Source: Bacteroidota bacterium
GTDB lineage: Bacteria > Bacteroidota > Bacteroidia > Chitinophagales > Saprospiraceae
Assembly (NCBI GenBank): GCA_006226345.1
Contig: SBHD01000009.1
Span: forward strand, 1 to 35,419
Direction: 5' to 3'
DNA: 35,419 bases
Shown piece by piece: positions 7,266 through 16,685 of the stretch. Numbering within the stretch: the first letter of the stretch is position 1; every line of letters begins with the position of its first letter. The position numbers were made by a program, and so were the translations under genes. The notes under the pieces were generated by a model that had not been told where the DNA came from, did no database searches, and saw nothing but the letters and a program-made list of their open reading frames with translations.

Positions 7266-8057
7266 TTATTGTTTGTTTGCCGATGCCTGTTCCAACTCTT
7301 TGGCTTCATTCCACAACCCGTCCATCTCTTCCAGGGTCATATCCTGCAAAGGCTGTGGTGCGTTTGCCTCGATATATTCAAACCGGGATTTGAATTTCCG
7401 GTTGACGCGTTCCAGGGCTGTTTCCGGGTCGACGCCAATAAAACGCGCATAGTTGACCAGGGCGAAAAGCACATCGCCGAACTCCTCCTCTACCTTTTCC
7501 TTCGGTGCTGCGGTCTGTATGTTTTCCTGCAGTTCACCGATCTCTTCCTCTACCTTGGCCCAGACCTGTTCGGTGGTTTCCCATTCAAAACCCACCTGTT
7601 TGGTCTTTTCCTGCATGCGGTAGGCCTTCACCATGGCAGGCAGGCTGTTGGGAACGCCGGCCAGCAGGGATTTTTTACCTTCCTTGAGTTTGAGTTGCTC
7701 CCAGTTGCGCTTCACCTCTTCATCATCCGCTACTTCCACATCGCCGTAAATATGCGGGTGCCGGGCGACAAGTTTGTCGCAAATGGCATGCAGGGCATCC
7801 GCAATGTCGAAGGCGCCTTTTTCATCGGCGATCTTGGCGTAAAAAACCATATGGAGCATGAGGTCGCCGATCTCTTCCTTGATGCCGGGGAGATCGTTGT
7901 CCAGAATGGCATCTGCCAGTTCATAGGTTTCCTCGATGGTCAGGTTGCGCAATGACTCGAGAGTTTGCTTGCGGTCCCAGGGGCAGAGCGCCCGCAGGTC
8001 GTCCATTGTTTTCAGCAGGCGTTCAAAAGCCGCTTTTTTGTCCTCCATGGTGTTCAT
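7266..8057 (-). CDS. mazG: Nucleoside triphosphate pyrophosphohydrolase MazG
   Basis: The enzyme hydrolyses (d)NTPs to the monophosphate and pyrophosphate, a house-cleaning and stress-modulating role. Two tandem MazG domains are visible: the first with C-P-W-D-R-K-Q-T-L-E-S-L and E-E-T-Y-E-L then E-E-I-G-D-L-M-L-H (metal-binding E-E-x-x-E and E-x-x-D); the second with V-E-E-E-I-G-E-L and E-E-E-F-G-D-V-L-F-A-L-V-N-Y-A-R. The H-P-H-I-Y-G-D segment between them is typical. The frame could begin at 8075, but MNTMEDKK from 8057 (263 residues) matches the usual start better. It lies apart from its neighbours, with 410 bp to rpsO, and ends with TAA. Confidence 0.95.
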   Translation of the reverse strand: MNTMEDKKAAFERLLKTMDDLRALCPWDRKQTLESLRNLTIEETYELADAILDNDLPGIKEEIGDLMLHMVFYAKIADEKGAFDIADALHAICDKLVARHPHIYGDVEVADDEEVKRNWEQLKLKEGKKSLLAGVPNSLPAMVKAYRMQEKTKQVGFEWETTEQVWAKVEEEIGELQENIQTAAPKEKVEEEFGDVLFALVNYARFIGVDPETALERVNRKFKSRFEYIEANAPQPLQDMTLEEMDGLWNEAKELEQASANKQ

Positions 8058-8075
8058 GGCGCAAAAATCCAGCAA

Positions 8076-8319
8076 CTTTTACATTCTTTCTGCATGAAAG
8101 CCTGAAAAGATCAGGTGAAAAAAAGGAACGGGGCCGGAGATTGGGGATGACAGTCAGGGTAGCTTCCGCTCATTCGGAACAAACAAAAGACAGAATAAAA
8201 TGAAGCGCTATTCGGCCGTGTTCCAATTTTGGCGTTAGCAAACAGGAGTAGTGCTCCTGCAGGGTTTCCGGCACCCGTTCCCGGTTCCTCTGGGTTGAAG
8301 GTGTTTTTTATATCAGTTC
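8076..8319. other. Gene-free gap upstream of mazG
   Basis: No credible gene is visible. One perfect hairpin, CAGGAG-TAGTG-CTCCTG (8243-8259), is present without a T-run. No full Bacteroidota promoter for mazG is recognised; the closest -7-like stretch, GATTTTTG, lies almost on the start codon. Confidence 0.5.
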
Positions 8320-8357
8320 AAAAAACGCGCCGCCCTGGATTCAACAGGGCAGCGCGT
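8320..8357 (-). terminator. Intrinsic terminator of the giant adhesin gene
   Basis: The stem ACGCGC-x-GCCCTG pairs with CAGGGC-x-GCGCGT (8325-8337 and 8345-8357), with one opposed mismatch. On the minus strand it ends in TTTTTT (8320-8325). It lies 30 bp after the stop codon at 8388. Confidence 0.9.
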
Positions 8358-8387
8358 TCTAAAGTTTAAATGATCACTATTTCGTTC

Positions 8388-11300
8388 TTACCGGACAAGT
8401 GTAATGTCGCCTTTGTACAACAATGTCCGGCCGTCGATCAGATCGATTTCGGCATAATACACGAACACTGCCGGGTTCATCAGTTTGTCATGATGGTAGC
8501 CATCCCAGCCGTGATCCGGGTCGTTGGGTTGGAAGTTGAAATCCTGGAAGACCATTGTGCCCCAGCGGTCAAAGATCTGGAAGGAGCGTATCTGAAGGAT
8601 CTGATCGCCGTCGGCAAAGATGAAGACCTTGTCGTTCTCGCCGTCCTCGTCCCAGGGTGAGAAGGCGTTCGGGATATAGATCCGGGGTTCGTTGTCAACG
8701 CGGATCAATACCCGGTCACTGGCACGACAACCGTCTATGCTGACAACGGTTACGGTATATTCCGTCGGCTTGAATGGTTTGGCGACAGGTTCGAGCAAGC
8801 TCAGAATATCTGTGCCGTTGAATGTCAGGCCTTCAAGCGGAGTCCAGATCACCGAATCGATTAAGGCAAGGGAATACCCGAATGGCAACTTTGCTTCCAG
8901 TTGCAACGAGTCTCCAAGTACTATGTCAAACTCCGGTGTGATGCTTACCGACGGGTCTGGTGCCTGCGGGACAACCAGTTTTTTGTAAAATTCACATCCA
9001 TTCGCATCCTGGATCCATAGGTCGTAAGTGCCCGGAGCAATACTGCTGAAGTCAGGACTGGTGTTGAATGATTGCCCATTATTAATGGAATACAAATACG
9101 GTCCGTACCCACCGACTACCTGTTCAAAGGTTATGACGCCGTCATTGTCCTTACAGGTCGGCCGTGTCAGATCGAAGACGAAATCGGTCGGCACATTAGT
9201 CTCTACGAATACCTCTACATTATCCGTACTTGTACAACCATTGTTGTTATTGGTAACAAGCAGGCTGTAAACACCTGGCTCATTGACCGATGGGTTCAGT
9301 GAATTAGCGCCGGACAGGATGTTGCCTCCCGCCGTAGACCAGGCATAGCTGAACTGCGAACCGGTGGAAGCAAAGGCCTGCAAGGCAACTTCATCAATCG
9401 AACAGGTCAGTGTAAAGGGCGGTCCGGCCTCTGCGTTGGGGTGAACCGTATTCTGAGACACCTGCACGCTGCTGGTGCTGGTACAGCCGTTTACATTATT
9501 CAGGATGGTCAGCATGTAATTACCCGGTGCGTTGACGTTTGCCTGAATATTATCCTGATCACCTATGAAGTTGCCGTTCAGCGTTGTCCAGGCATAGGAG
9601 AAGTTCGGGCCTGCCGACGAGCCGGTACCGTTCAGGGTTACCTGCTGAACGGCGCAAGTCAGTTCCGGAGCATTGGCAATTGCGATGGTCGGCTCCTGAA
9701 TATCTTCTACCACCAGCACCTGGTCGGTAGACGTACAGCCATTGTCAGTATTCTGCACCAGCAGCGCATATCCACCCGGTGCCGCAATGGTGGGTGTCAG
9801 GGAGTTGTTGCCGGACAGGATCGCACCGTTAGGTGTTGTCCACTCATAGTAGTAAGCAATACCGCCACCCTGGCTGGAACCTGTTCCGTTCAGCTGAAGG
9901 GTTGTCAGGGCACAGGTCAGCGTCATGTTGGCGCCTGCATTGGCTACCGGAGGTGCGATATCCTGATCGACCACCACGTCGGAGGTTGTCGTGCAACCAT
10001 TATCCAGATTGGTGACCAGCAATGAGTAGGTGCCTGGCTGGTTGACGATAGGTTGCAGCGGATTGTTCAGACTGGTGAAGTTGCCGTTGGCTGTCGTCCA
10101 GTTGTACTGCACGTTACCGGTGGAGGTGCCGGCAGCGTTGATGGTAACATTCTTAACGAGGCAGGTCAGCGTGGCAGGCTCGGCCAGGGTGATCGTGGGA
10201 GCGTTCTGGTCTGCCAACACCTCTACGGCATCTGATGCCGTACAGCCGTTGTTTGTATTTGTTACGATCAGGGTATATGTGCCGATTGCACTTACTGCCG
10301 GTGCCAGGGTGTTGGCTCCACTGGCGATCACACCGTCCAGCGTCTGCCAGTTGTACAGGAAGTTGCCATTGGTAGTGACATCTCCGTTCAGTGTGATCGA
10401 CGACAAGGTACAGGTCAGGGTTTGCGGATTTCCGGCTTCAACACCCGGCGGCGCTATATCCTGATCGATCACTACGCTGGAATAGGAGATACAATTGTTG
10501 TTGTTGTTGGTGACTGCCAGTTGATAGGTTCCCGGCTGGTTAATAACCGGCACCAGAGATGTGCTGCCGCTAACGATATTACCTCCGCCCATGGTGGTCC
10601 AGAGGTAGCTAAACTCCGGTCCGGTACTGGAGTTGTTACCATTCAGCGTGAGCGTATTCACGGCACAGGTCAGGATGCCACCAAGCCCAGCTTCAGCAGT
10701 GGGGAAGTCGGCAGACTGGGTAATGCTGACCTGGTCTGTTGCGGTGCAACCATTTATGGTGTTCGTCACTGTCAGGAAATAGAACCCTGCACCATTCACC
10801 TCCGGATTCAGGATATTATTTGCAGTCAGGAAGTTGCCGGTATTGGTCGACCATTTATAGGTATAATTTGGCCCCATACTGGCGGTCGGGCTCAGAATGT
10901 AGCTGGTTTCCGTGCAGGTGAGCTGGAATCCCGGACCGGCATCAGCCATGGGTGCATCCATATCAATGGTAAGCGAAACATTATCTGTCGAAGTACAGCC
11001 GTTCACGGTATTGGTAACCACCAGGGAATACAGTCCGGGCTGGTCTACTACCGGGTGGGCGCTGTTGCCGCCGGAAACAATCCCCAGACCGGTCCAGGAA
11101 TAGGTGAACTGCGGACCAGTAGAACTGCCTGTCCCCCCAAGGGCGAGTTGTGGATTATAGCAGTTCAGGATATTGTCGGCACCGGCGTCGGCGACAGGTG
11201 GTTGAATGTCCTTCTGTACATTCACATTCTTAACGGAGGTACAGCCATTGTCGTTATTCGTGATCAGCAGGGTGTAACTACCGGGTTGATCAACAGTGGC

Positions 11301-14300
11301 TGTCAGGGTATTACTACCGGAAACGATGCCAGGTCCTGTCCAGTTGTATACAAAGTTGGCGCCGATACTGGATCCGGAGCCATTCAGATTGACCAGGCTG
11401 TTGTAGCAGTTCAATACATCAGGAGTAGCGATCAGTACCACCGGATCAGTGTCATCCTGGAGGATTTGCACAGAAGCAGCGCTGGTACAGCCGTTTTGTG
11501 TATTGGTTACGATGATCTGATAAGTGCCGGGTTCGTCCACCTCCGGATTGAGGATGTTGGCGGGGGGCAGGATATTGCCGCCGTTAATGGCTGACCATGC
11601 ATAGGTGAAATTTGTGCCCTGGCTGGAACCGTTTCCATCCAAAGTCAGGGACGGATTGGTACAGTTCAGCGTCTGGGTCTGACCTGCGTTTGCAACTGGC
11701 GGAATGATATCGTCATCCACCGTTACAGATGCACTTGTGGTACAACTGTTGTCCGTATTTGTCACCACTAACGTATATGTGCCGGCTAATCCAACTACCG
11801 GCTGCAAGGTGGTTGCGCCGGAAAGGATCTGGCCCGTTTGGGTGCCCCATTGGTACTGGAAGGTCGGTCCGGAGCTACTGCCGGTGCCGTTCAGTGTTTG
11901 CTGCGGTTGGGCGCAGGTGATCAGTGAAGGTGGCGCAATGGCTACGGTCGGCGGTGCCAGGTCTTCCTGTACTGTGGCAGAAGCACTCGTCGTACAGCCG
12001 TTGGAAATATTGGTCACTACCAGGGTGTACGTGCCTGCCTTCGTGATGGTCGGTTGAAGCGTGGTTGCGCCGGAAGCAATATTACCATTCGCAGTTGTCC
12101 ACTGGTATTGAAAGTTGGCACCCGAACTGGAGCCTGCTCCATTCAGCTGGATCGTAGGCGTCAGACAGTTGATTTCCCCTGGCGGGTTGACAATCGCCTT
12201 GGGTGCCGCAATATTTTGAGCAATTTGCGTGGAGCCTGTCGAAGTACAGCCATTGATCGTATTCGTTACCAGAAGGGTGTACGTACCCGGAGCATCTACA
12301 ATAACTGCAGGGGTGTTCGCCCCACTGACAATATTACCGTTGGGAGTGGATGTCCACTGATAGGTGATATTAGGGAGTACGATCGTAGCGGGGTCTCCCA
12401 ACTGGATCTGTGTAAGGTTACAGGTCAGCGTGCCCGGTGTTCCCGGGTTGACCACCGGCGGGATCGTATTCTGGGTGATCTGTACGGATGCGGAAGCCGT
12501 ACAGTTATTCGACAGGTTGGTGACCAGCAGCGAGTAGAACCCGGGCGCATTCGCCACGGGGGTCAGTGTATTAGCGCCGCTGACAATATTACCACCGCCG
12601 GAGGTGAGCCATAGGAAGCTGTACCCCGGGCCATTGGATGATGCCGTGCCATTAATCGTTACCGTCGAGTTGACACAGGTGATCTCATCGTTGACAATAG
12701 CGATCGCCGAGGGGTCGGTAAAGTCCAGCGGTACAAATACAGTGGCGTCGTCCGTACACCCGTTTTGGGTGTTGGTAACCACCAGGGTGTAGTTGCCCTC
12801 CTCCGTTACAATGGCGTTGGCACTGGCCTGTCCGGATTTGATATTGCCGTTTACAGTAGACCATTGATAGGAATACGTGCCACCTGCAGGCGATGCACTA
12901 CCGTTAAGGGTAACTTCCGATACGGTACAGGTCAATGTACCCGGAGGTGCGATGGATGCAGTCGGGGCTGCATTATTCAGATTAACCACAACCGCATCTG
13001 TTTGCGTACAGCCGGTGGCAGTATTGGTCACGAGTATCGTATAGGTGCCGGCAACGCCTACGGTGGGGGTCAGGGTATTGGCGCCACTGATTATGACACC
13101 TCCCGGAGAGGAAGACCACTGATAGGTAAAGTTCGGACCGGAGGATGAGCCGGTTCCGTCCAGTGTGGCGTTTGTAACGGCACAGGTTATCGTTTGTTGA
13201 GGCCCGGCTTCTGCTGTTGGCAGGGTGGTAAAGGCAAGTACCTCCACAGTATCCAGCGATACACAACCATTACTGGTGTTTTGTACCTGCAAGATATAGT
13301 TGCCGGCCTGGTTTACGACCGGGTTTAGCGTCGTGTCTCCACTAAGGATATTCCCGGGAGCGGCAGACCATTTGTAGACAAAATTGGCGCCTATGGATGA
13401 GTTGCTTGCATCCAGAGAAACCGTGGTAATGACACACGTCAGCGAGTCATCCACTGTTGCTTCTGCAACCGGTGGATCGAAATCCCCTGGCACATCTGCA
13501 TGGGTGGTGGTGGTACAGCCCGACTGGTCCGTTACTGTTACTGTATAAGTACCTGCCGCTAGTCCGGAAGGATCCTGTACGTTGGAGCCATTGCTCCACT
13601 GGTAGGTGTAGTTCGGGAAGCCGCCGGTGACATTCAGGTCGATGCTACCGATATTTGGGTTATAGCAATTTGTCCCAAGTACGGCCCCAACGGTAGGAGT
13701 CAGGGCATTTGGAGCAATGATCTGGAACGTCTCTGCATCTGTACATCCAAAGCCATCCGTGACAGTTACACTATAGGTGCCAGCAGGGAGGCTGATCGGA
13801 TCGGGGATATTGGGAATATTCACCGGGCCGACCCAGTTGTAATTATACGGGCCTTGTCCACCAATTACAAGTGTATTGATTGAACCGTTCGTAGAACTGG
13901 CACACACTATATTGGTTACTTCACCGGAGAGATCTAACGTGGACTCCTGAACCAGAATGGCCCCCTGACCGGGGCCCTCACATCCCGCCCCGTCTATAAC
14001 ATTGGTGATCTGATAGAGTCCGGGCTGATTGACTGTCAGGAAGTACGGGTTGTCCACGATGTCGTAGACCGGTGGCTGCGGGTCGCCATTCAGAGTGTAT
14101 TCAAGGGTGAACGGGCCGGAGCCGATAAAGTTAACCTTGATCAGGGCGTCCTGCCCAAGCTCGCATATTTGTGGAGCCGGAGGCAGTAATTGAGCAGCCG
14201 GCAATGGATTTACGATCACACGTGCAGTGGCGACCTTGGTTTTTCCACAGGCATCGGTGACGGTGACCCGTACGTTGGAAGACACTCCAACAAAAACAGT

Positions 14301-15968
14301 TGCGCTGGCGTCGGTAGAGCCGTTCTGCCACTGATAGGTGTACGGCGGTACGCCGTCCAGCACATCCACATTAACGGTAGCGGCACCCGGGCCACAGATC
14401 GTAGTGGTATCTGCCATGGCATCCAGTATGGGAAGATCTTCAATGATCAGGGTTTCCGTCGGATTCAGACAGGAACAGGGGTTGTTCAGGGTAATGATGA
14501 TAGTCTCCTGGCCTTCCAGGATAAGATCGTTCAGGATATTAACATTGAGCACATATTCAGACTGGCCCACCGGAATCACAATGACCGGAGGGATAAAGGA
14601 ATAGTCGGTGCCGGCTGTGGCCGAGCCGGTTACAGTGAATTGCACCGGCAAGGGTGAGCTGAGGTTGTTACCGATACGCTTGAAAACCAATTGTACGGTG
14701 CCACAGCCTTCATACACATCCTTATCGTCAGGGTTGCCGTCAACCACCCATTCCACACTTGCATTACCACCTGCATTAAACGAACCTTCATTGAGGAATA
14801 CAGCCGAATCCCAAACTCCATCACCTACATCCGCAATTTTTAGTTTAATGTGATAGGTCTGGCAGGCCTGTACGTTGGCGACAGCCGTAAATTTCCGGGT
14901 GAAGCCATCATACTGTACCTCATTCACGGCAGGCAGAAATGAAGGTTGCTGGCCACAAAGGTTGTTACTTGAGGCCGGCTGGTTATTTACATAGAAGCCG
15001 GAGTTGTTGATATGGTTGACGTTGTTGATCGCCACGGGGATCTGGGAAGCCGGGATAAGGGCGATGTTTTGCTGACCGCCCGGAATGCCGGGGCCCGAGA
15101 TAAAGAAGCCGAAAACGTCGTTATACTGTGTCCCGACATATTCACAGTATTCTTCAGATGCAAATACGAAGTTGAACGAAACCGGCGATTCGGTAGGTGT
15201 AAAGTCAAACTCGATATTGGCCATATCGAACAACGCACCATTGGTCAGGGTCTGCAGATCAGGGTCCGGAGTAGACACCCCGTAGCCTGCGCTGGCGCCA
15301 TCCTGGTCATTCGGACCGGGGGCAACGCTGATATCGCCGGTAGCCATGATAACACCGGAGGCAAATCCGATGTTGGTCAGACCATTGGAGAAGGTACCGA
15401 TCTGGCCGCCGTTCCCGGAGAATTGTACGTTGGTAATGTCGAAGCAGTCACCACCGATCAGGACATTCCGGACCAGGTCGTCGGCACTTTGTCCGCCGCT
15501 GACCTCCAGTACGGCCGAAACGGACTCCAGGTATTCCTGAAGGTCCTTTTTCTTACACGTTTTACAGATGATGGAAACGTAATGACGCGGTGGATTATCG
15601 GTATCCCAGGTACACGGATAATTGAATATAAACTGCATAGTGGCCTTATTGGCTACGAAAGTCAGTTCGCGGGCAACCGGGTCAAACGGATCATATTCAG
15701 TACCTGCATCCAAAGCCTGGGCAGTCGGCTGGCAGTCGCCTAGTGCCGGGTCATCCGGGATAATGATTGCGTACGACTCACCCGGAATGAGGTTTTCAAA
15801 CTGCATGATTTGCTGGGCGGACTTAGCCGAGAAAATATGCCGTTGCTGGTATGCATCCAGGATGACTGGCGTGGTACTGTCGTCAGGCCCGGTTTGCGCC
15901 AGCAAGGGCGTGGCCAGGAGACAGATCAAAAGCGATAAACTGTAGACGCGGGATGTAGAAAGGCACAT
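8388..15968 (-). CDS. Giant T9SS type B surface protein with 17 tandem Ig/PKD-like domains
   Basis: The protein has 2,526 residues from MCLSTSRVYSLS; an upstream ATG at 16073 would bury the signal peptide and is rejected. Order: signal peptide ending L-L-A-Q (about 25); a choice-of-anchor L-like region (about 165-400, with F-A-S-E-E-Y and N-D-V-F-G-F-F); a Calx-beta-like domain (about 425-510); SprB-type repeats with P-A-G-T-Y-S-V-T-V-T-D-x-x-G-C; 17 tandem domains of about 84 residues (about 832-2260), most with L-x-C near the start and N-G-C-T near the end; one more SprB-like repeat; and a 100-residue C-terminal gliding-motility/T9SS type B sorting domain (2427-2526, from E-P-R-I-Y-I-P-N-A-F-S-P). 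Secretion through T9SS to the cell surface and adhesion or matrix attachment are inferred from the architecture. The paired cysteines suggest one disulfide per domain. Confidence 0.93.
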   Translation of the reverse strand: MCLSTSRVYSLSLLICLLATPLLAQTGPDDSTTPVILDAYQQRHIFSAKSAQQIMQFENLIPGESYAIIIPDDPALGDCQPTAQALDAGTEYDPFDPVARELTFVANKATMQFIFNYPCTWDTDNPPRHYVSIICKTCKKKDLQEYLESVSAVLEVSGGQSADDLVRNVLIGGDCFDITNVQFSGNGGQIGTFSNGLTNIGFASGVIMATGDISVAPGPNDQDGASAGYGVSTPDPDLQTLTNGALFDMANIEFDFTPTESPVSFNFVFASEEYCEYVGTQYNDVFGFFISGPGIPGGQQNIALIPASQIPVAINNVNHINNSGFYVNNQPASSNNLCGQQPSFLPAVNEVQYDGFTRKFTAVANVQACQTYHIKLKIADVGDGVWDSAVFLNEGSFNAGGNASVEWVVDGNPDDKDVYEGCGTVQLVFKRIGNNLSSPLPVQFTVTGSATAGTDYSFIPPVIVIPVGQSEYVLNVNILNDLILEGQETIIITLNNPCSCLNPTETLIIEDLPILDAMADTTTICGPGAATVNVDVLDGVPPYTYQWQNGSTDASATVFVGVSSNVRVTVTDACGKTKVATARVIVNPLPAAQLLPPAPQICELGQDALIKVNFIGSGPFTLEYTLNGDPQPPVYDIVDNPYFLTVNQPGLYQITNVIDGAGCEGPGQGAILVQESTLDLSGEVTNIVCASSTNGSINTLVIGGQGPYNYNWVGPVNIPNIPDPISLPAGTYSVTVTDGFGCTDAETFQIIAPNALTPTVGAVLGTNCYNPNIGSIDLNVTGGFPNYTYQWSNGSNVQDPSGLAAGTYTVTVTDQSGCTTTTHADVPGDFDPPVAEATVDDSLTCVITTVSLDASNSSIGANFVYKWSAAPGNILSGDTTLNPVVNQAGNYILQVQNTSNGCVSLDTVEVLAFTTLPTAEAGPQQTITCAVTNATLDGTGSSSGPNFTYQWSSSPGGVIISGANTLTPTVGVAGTYTILVTNTATGCTQTDAVVVNLNNAAPTASIAPPGTLTCTVSEVTLNGSASPAGGTYSYQWSTVNGNIKSGQASANAIVTEEGNYTLVVTNTQNGCTDDATVFVPLDFTDPSAIAIVNDEITCVNSTVTINGTASSNGPGYSFLWLTSGGGNIVSGANTLTPVANAPGFYSLLVTNLSNNCTASASVQITQNTIPPVVNPGTPGTLTCNLTQIQLGDPATIVLPNITYQWTSTPNGNIVSGANTPAVIVDAPGTYTLLVTNTINGCTSTGSTQIAQNIAAPKAIVNPPGEINCLTPTIQLNGAGSSSGANFQYQWTTANGNIASGATTLQPTITKAGTYTLVVTNISNGCTTSASATVQEDLAPPTVAIAPPSLITCAQPQQTLNGTGSSSGPTFQYQWGTQTGQILSGATTLQPVVGLAGTYTLVVTNTDNSCTTSASVTVDDDIIPPVANAGQTQTLNCTNPSLTLDGNGSSQGTNFTYAWSAINGGNILPPANILNPEVDEPGTYQIIVTNTQNGCTSAASVQILQDDTDPVVLIATPDVLNCYNSLVNLNGSGSSIGANFVYNWTGPGIVSGSNTLTATVDQPGSYTLLITNNDNGCTSVKNVNVQKDIQPPVADAGADNILNCYNPQLALGGTGSSTGPQFTYSWTGLGIVSGGNSAHPVVDQPGLYSLVVTNTVNGCTSTDNVSLTIDMDAPMADAGPGFQLTCTETSYILSPTASMGPNYTYKWSTNTGNFLTANNILNPEVNGAGFYFLTVTNTINGCTATDQVSITQSADFPTAEAGLGGILTCAVNTLTLNGNNSSTGPEFSYLWTTMGGGNIVSGSTSLVPVINQPGTYQLAVTNNNNNCISYSSVVIDQDIAPPGVEAGNPQTLTCTLSSITLNGDVTTNGNFLYNWQTLDGVIASGANTLAPAVSAIGTYTLIVTNTNNGCTASDAVEVLADQNAPTITLAEPATLTCLVKNVTINAAGTSTGNVQYNWTTANGNFTSLNNPLQPIVNQPGTYSLLVTNLDNGCTTTSDVVVDQDIAPPVANAGANMTLTCALTTLQLNGTGSSQGGGIAYYYEWTTPNGAILSGNNSLTPTIAAPGGYALLVQNTDNGCTSTDQVLVVEDIQEPTIAIANAPELTCAVQQVTLNGTGSSAGPNFSYAWTTLNGNFIGDQDNIQANVNAPGNYMLTILNNVNGCTSTSSVQVSQNTVHPNAEAGPPFTLTCSIDEVALQAFASTGSQFSYAWSTAGGNILSGANSLNPSVNEPGVYSLLVTNNNNGCTSTDNVEVFVETNVPTDFVFDLTRPTCKDNDGVITFEQVVGGYGPYLYSINNGQSFNTSPDFSSIAPGTYDLWIQDANGCEFYKKLVVPQAPDPSVSITPEFDIVLGDSLQLEAKLPFGYSLALIDSVIWTPLEGLTFNGTDILSLLEPVAKPFKPTEYTVTVVSIDGCRASDRVLIRVDNEPRIYIPNAFSPWDEDGENDKVFIFADGDQILQIRSFQIFDRWGTMVFQDFNFQPNDPDHGWDGYHHDKLMNPAVFVYYAEIDLIDGRTLLYKGDITLVR
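9190..13475 (-). repeat. Tandem array of 17 domain repeats, about 250 bp each
   Basis: Seventeen consecutive repeats of about 82-86 codons lie within the giant gene. Shared features per unit: an L-T-C or L-N-C at about residue 10, L-N-G-x-G-S-S near 20, Y-x-W near 30, G-N-I-x-S-G-A-N-T-L near 40, P-G-T-Y-x-L-x-V-T-N near 55 and N-G-C-T near 67. Copies are diverged at the DNA level rather than identical, indicating old duplications. Boundaries are approximate. Confidence 0.9.
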
Positions 15969-16573
15969 ACAAGTCGAGTTTAGTGTTGTAAGCCTGATTA
16001 TTGTTTGAGTCAGTGCCGGCGGTTGCCGCGGTATGACCGGATAGAGTTTGTCAAAATAAGTATTAAGATACACTTTTTAGGGTAAACGCTGCATCTGCAT
16101 TACCTCAAAATTGTGCATGCCCGGATGAACAGGCAAAATTTTGCTACTGAGCAGGGAAATTTTCCTGCTCGGGGGGAACCATTAAAAATGAAACAAGCGC
16201 ATAGACGGGATTTCAATTCAGGACGGATTATATACAGGAGTAACGGAAATATGGCTAAATCGGTCTTCTGCGTTGTCAGGAGTAGTAAATATCAGTCATA
16301 CAGTGTTGAGAATAAACACGTTGTATCAAGAGGTGTATGAAAATGCATATCACCTGGCATTATATACCTTTTAATGCTGCAATGATAGAAAATTTTCTTG
16401 TGACGAAGGTGGGTTTTAACAAAAATGTGGACGTATTCTAGGTGGTTTTGGCCGATTCTGTGAGCCCGCGGTCCGGATGGCCACTGATTGTTTGGCGGGC
16501 AACTGGATTATCCTCCAGACCCGGCGGAATCGCGGGTGGCTACACATTTTTTTATGGATTGCTTGTCAAAGAG
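15969..16573. other. Gene-free divergent region between the giant adhesin and corA
   Basis: No convincing gene is seen. The only open frame of note (75 codons, 16113-16340) has no recognisable product. A weak -7-like TTATTTTG on the minus strand (16052-16059) could serve the adhesin gene. Two adjacent palindromes lie at 16133-16170. The right part is AT-rich. Confidence 0.5.
16133..16170. promoter_or_regulatory. Two adjacent palindromes in the divergent intergenic region
   Basis: GCAAAATTTTGC (16133-16144) is a perfect 12-bp palindrome. Four bases later GAGCAGGGAAA/TTTTCCTGCTC (16149-16170) is a 22-bp palindrome with one G-T mismatch and no loop. Spacing and lack of a loop suggest protein-binding sites rather than RNA hairpins. 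Function is unknown. Confidence 0.4.
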
Positions 16574-16604
16574 TTGTTTGCCTGACTGCGGTGGCGTAAG
16601 TTTG
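16574..16604 (+). promoter_or_regulatory. corA promoter, full Bacteroidota consensus
   Basis: TTG (16574-16576) and TAAGTTTG (16597-16604) are separated by 20 bp. Transcription would start near 16611, inside the longer open frame that begins at 16488, which argues against that upstream start. Confidence 0.65.
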
Positions 16605-16685
16605 CAGCGTAACGTTGGTCAGGGAAGGACATTTTTGCTTTCATGCCAACGGCCAATTTTTTACCAACCCAACATTCAATGGACG

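Noticed and set aside
10422-11594. Open frames on the plus strand through the giant adhesin
   Set aside because: They are mirror images of the tandem domain repeats; no signal peptide or family motif is seen.
16113-16340. 75-codon frame in the adhesin/corA spacer
   Set aside because: No family, no promoter just upstream, and it runs through the palindromes; probably chance.
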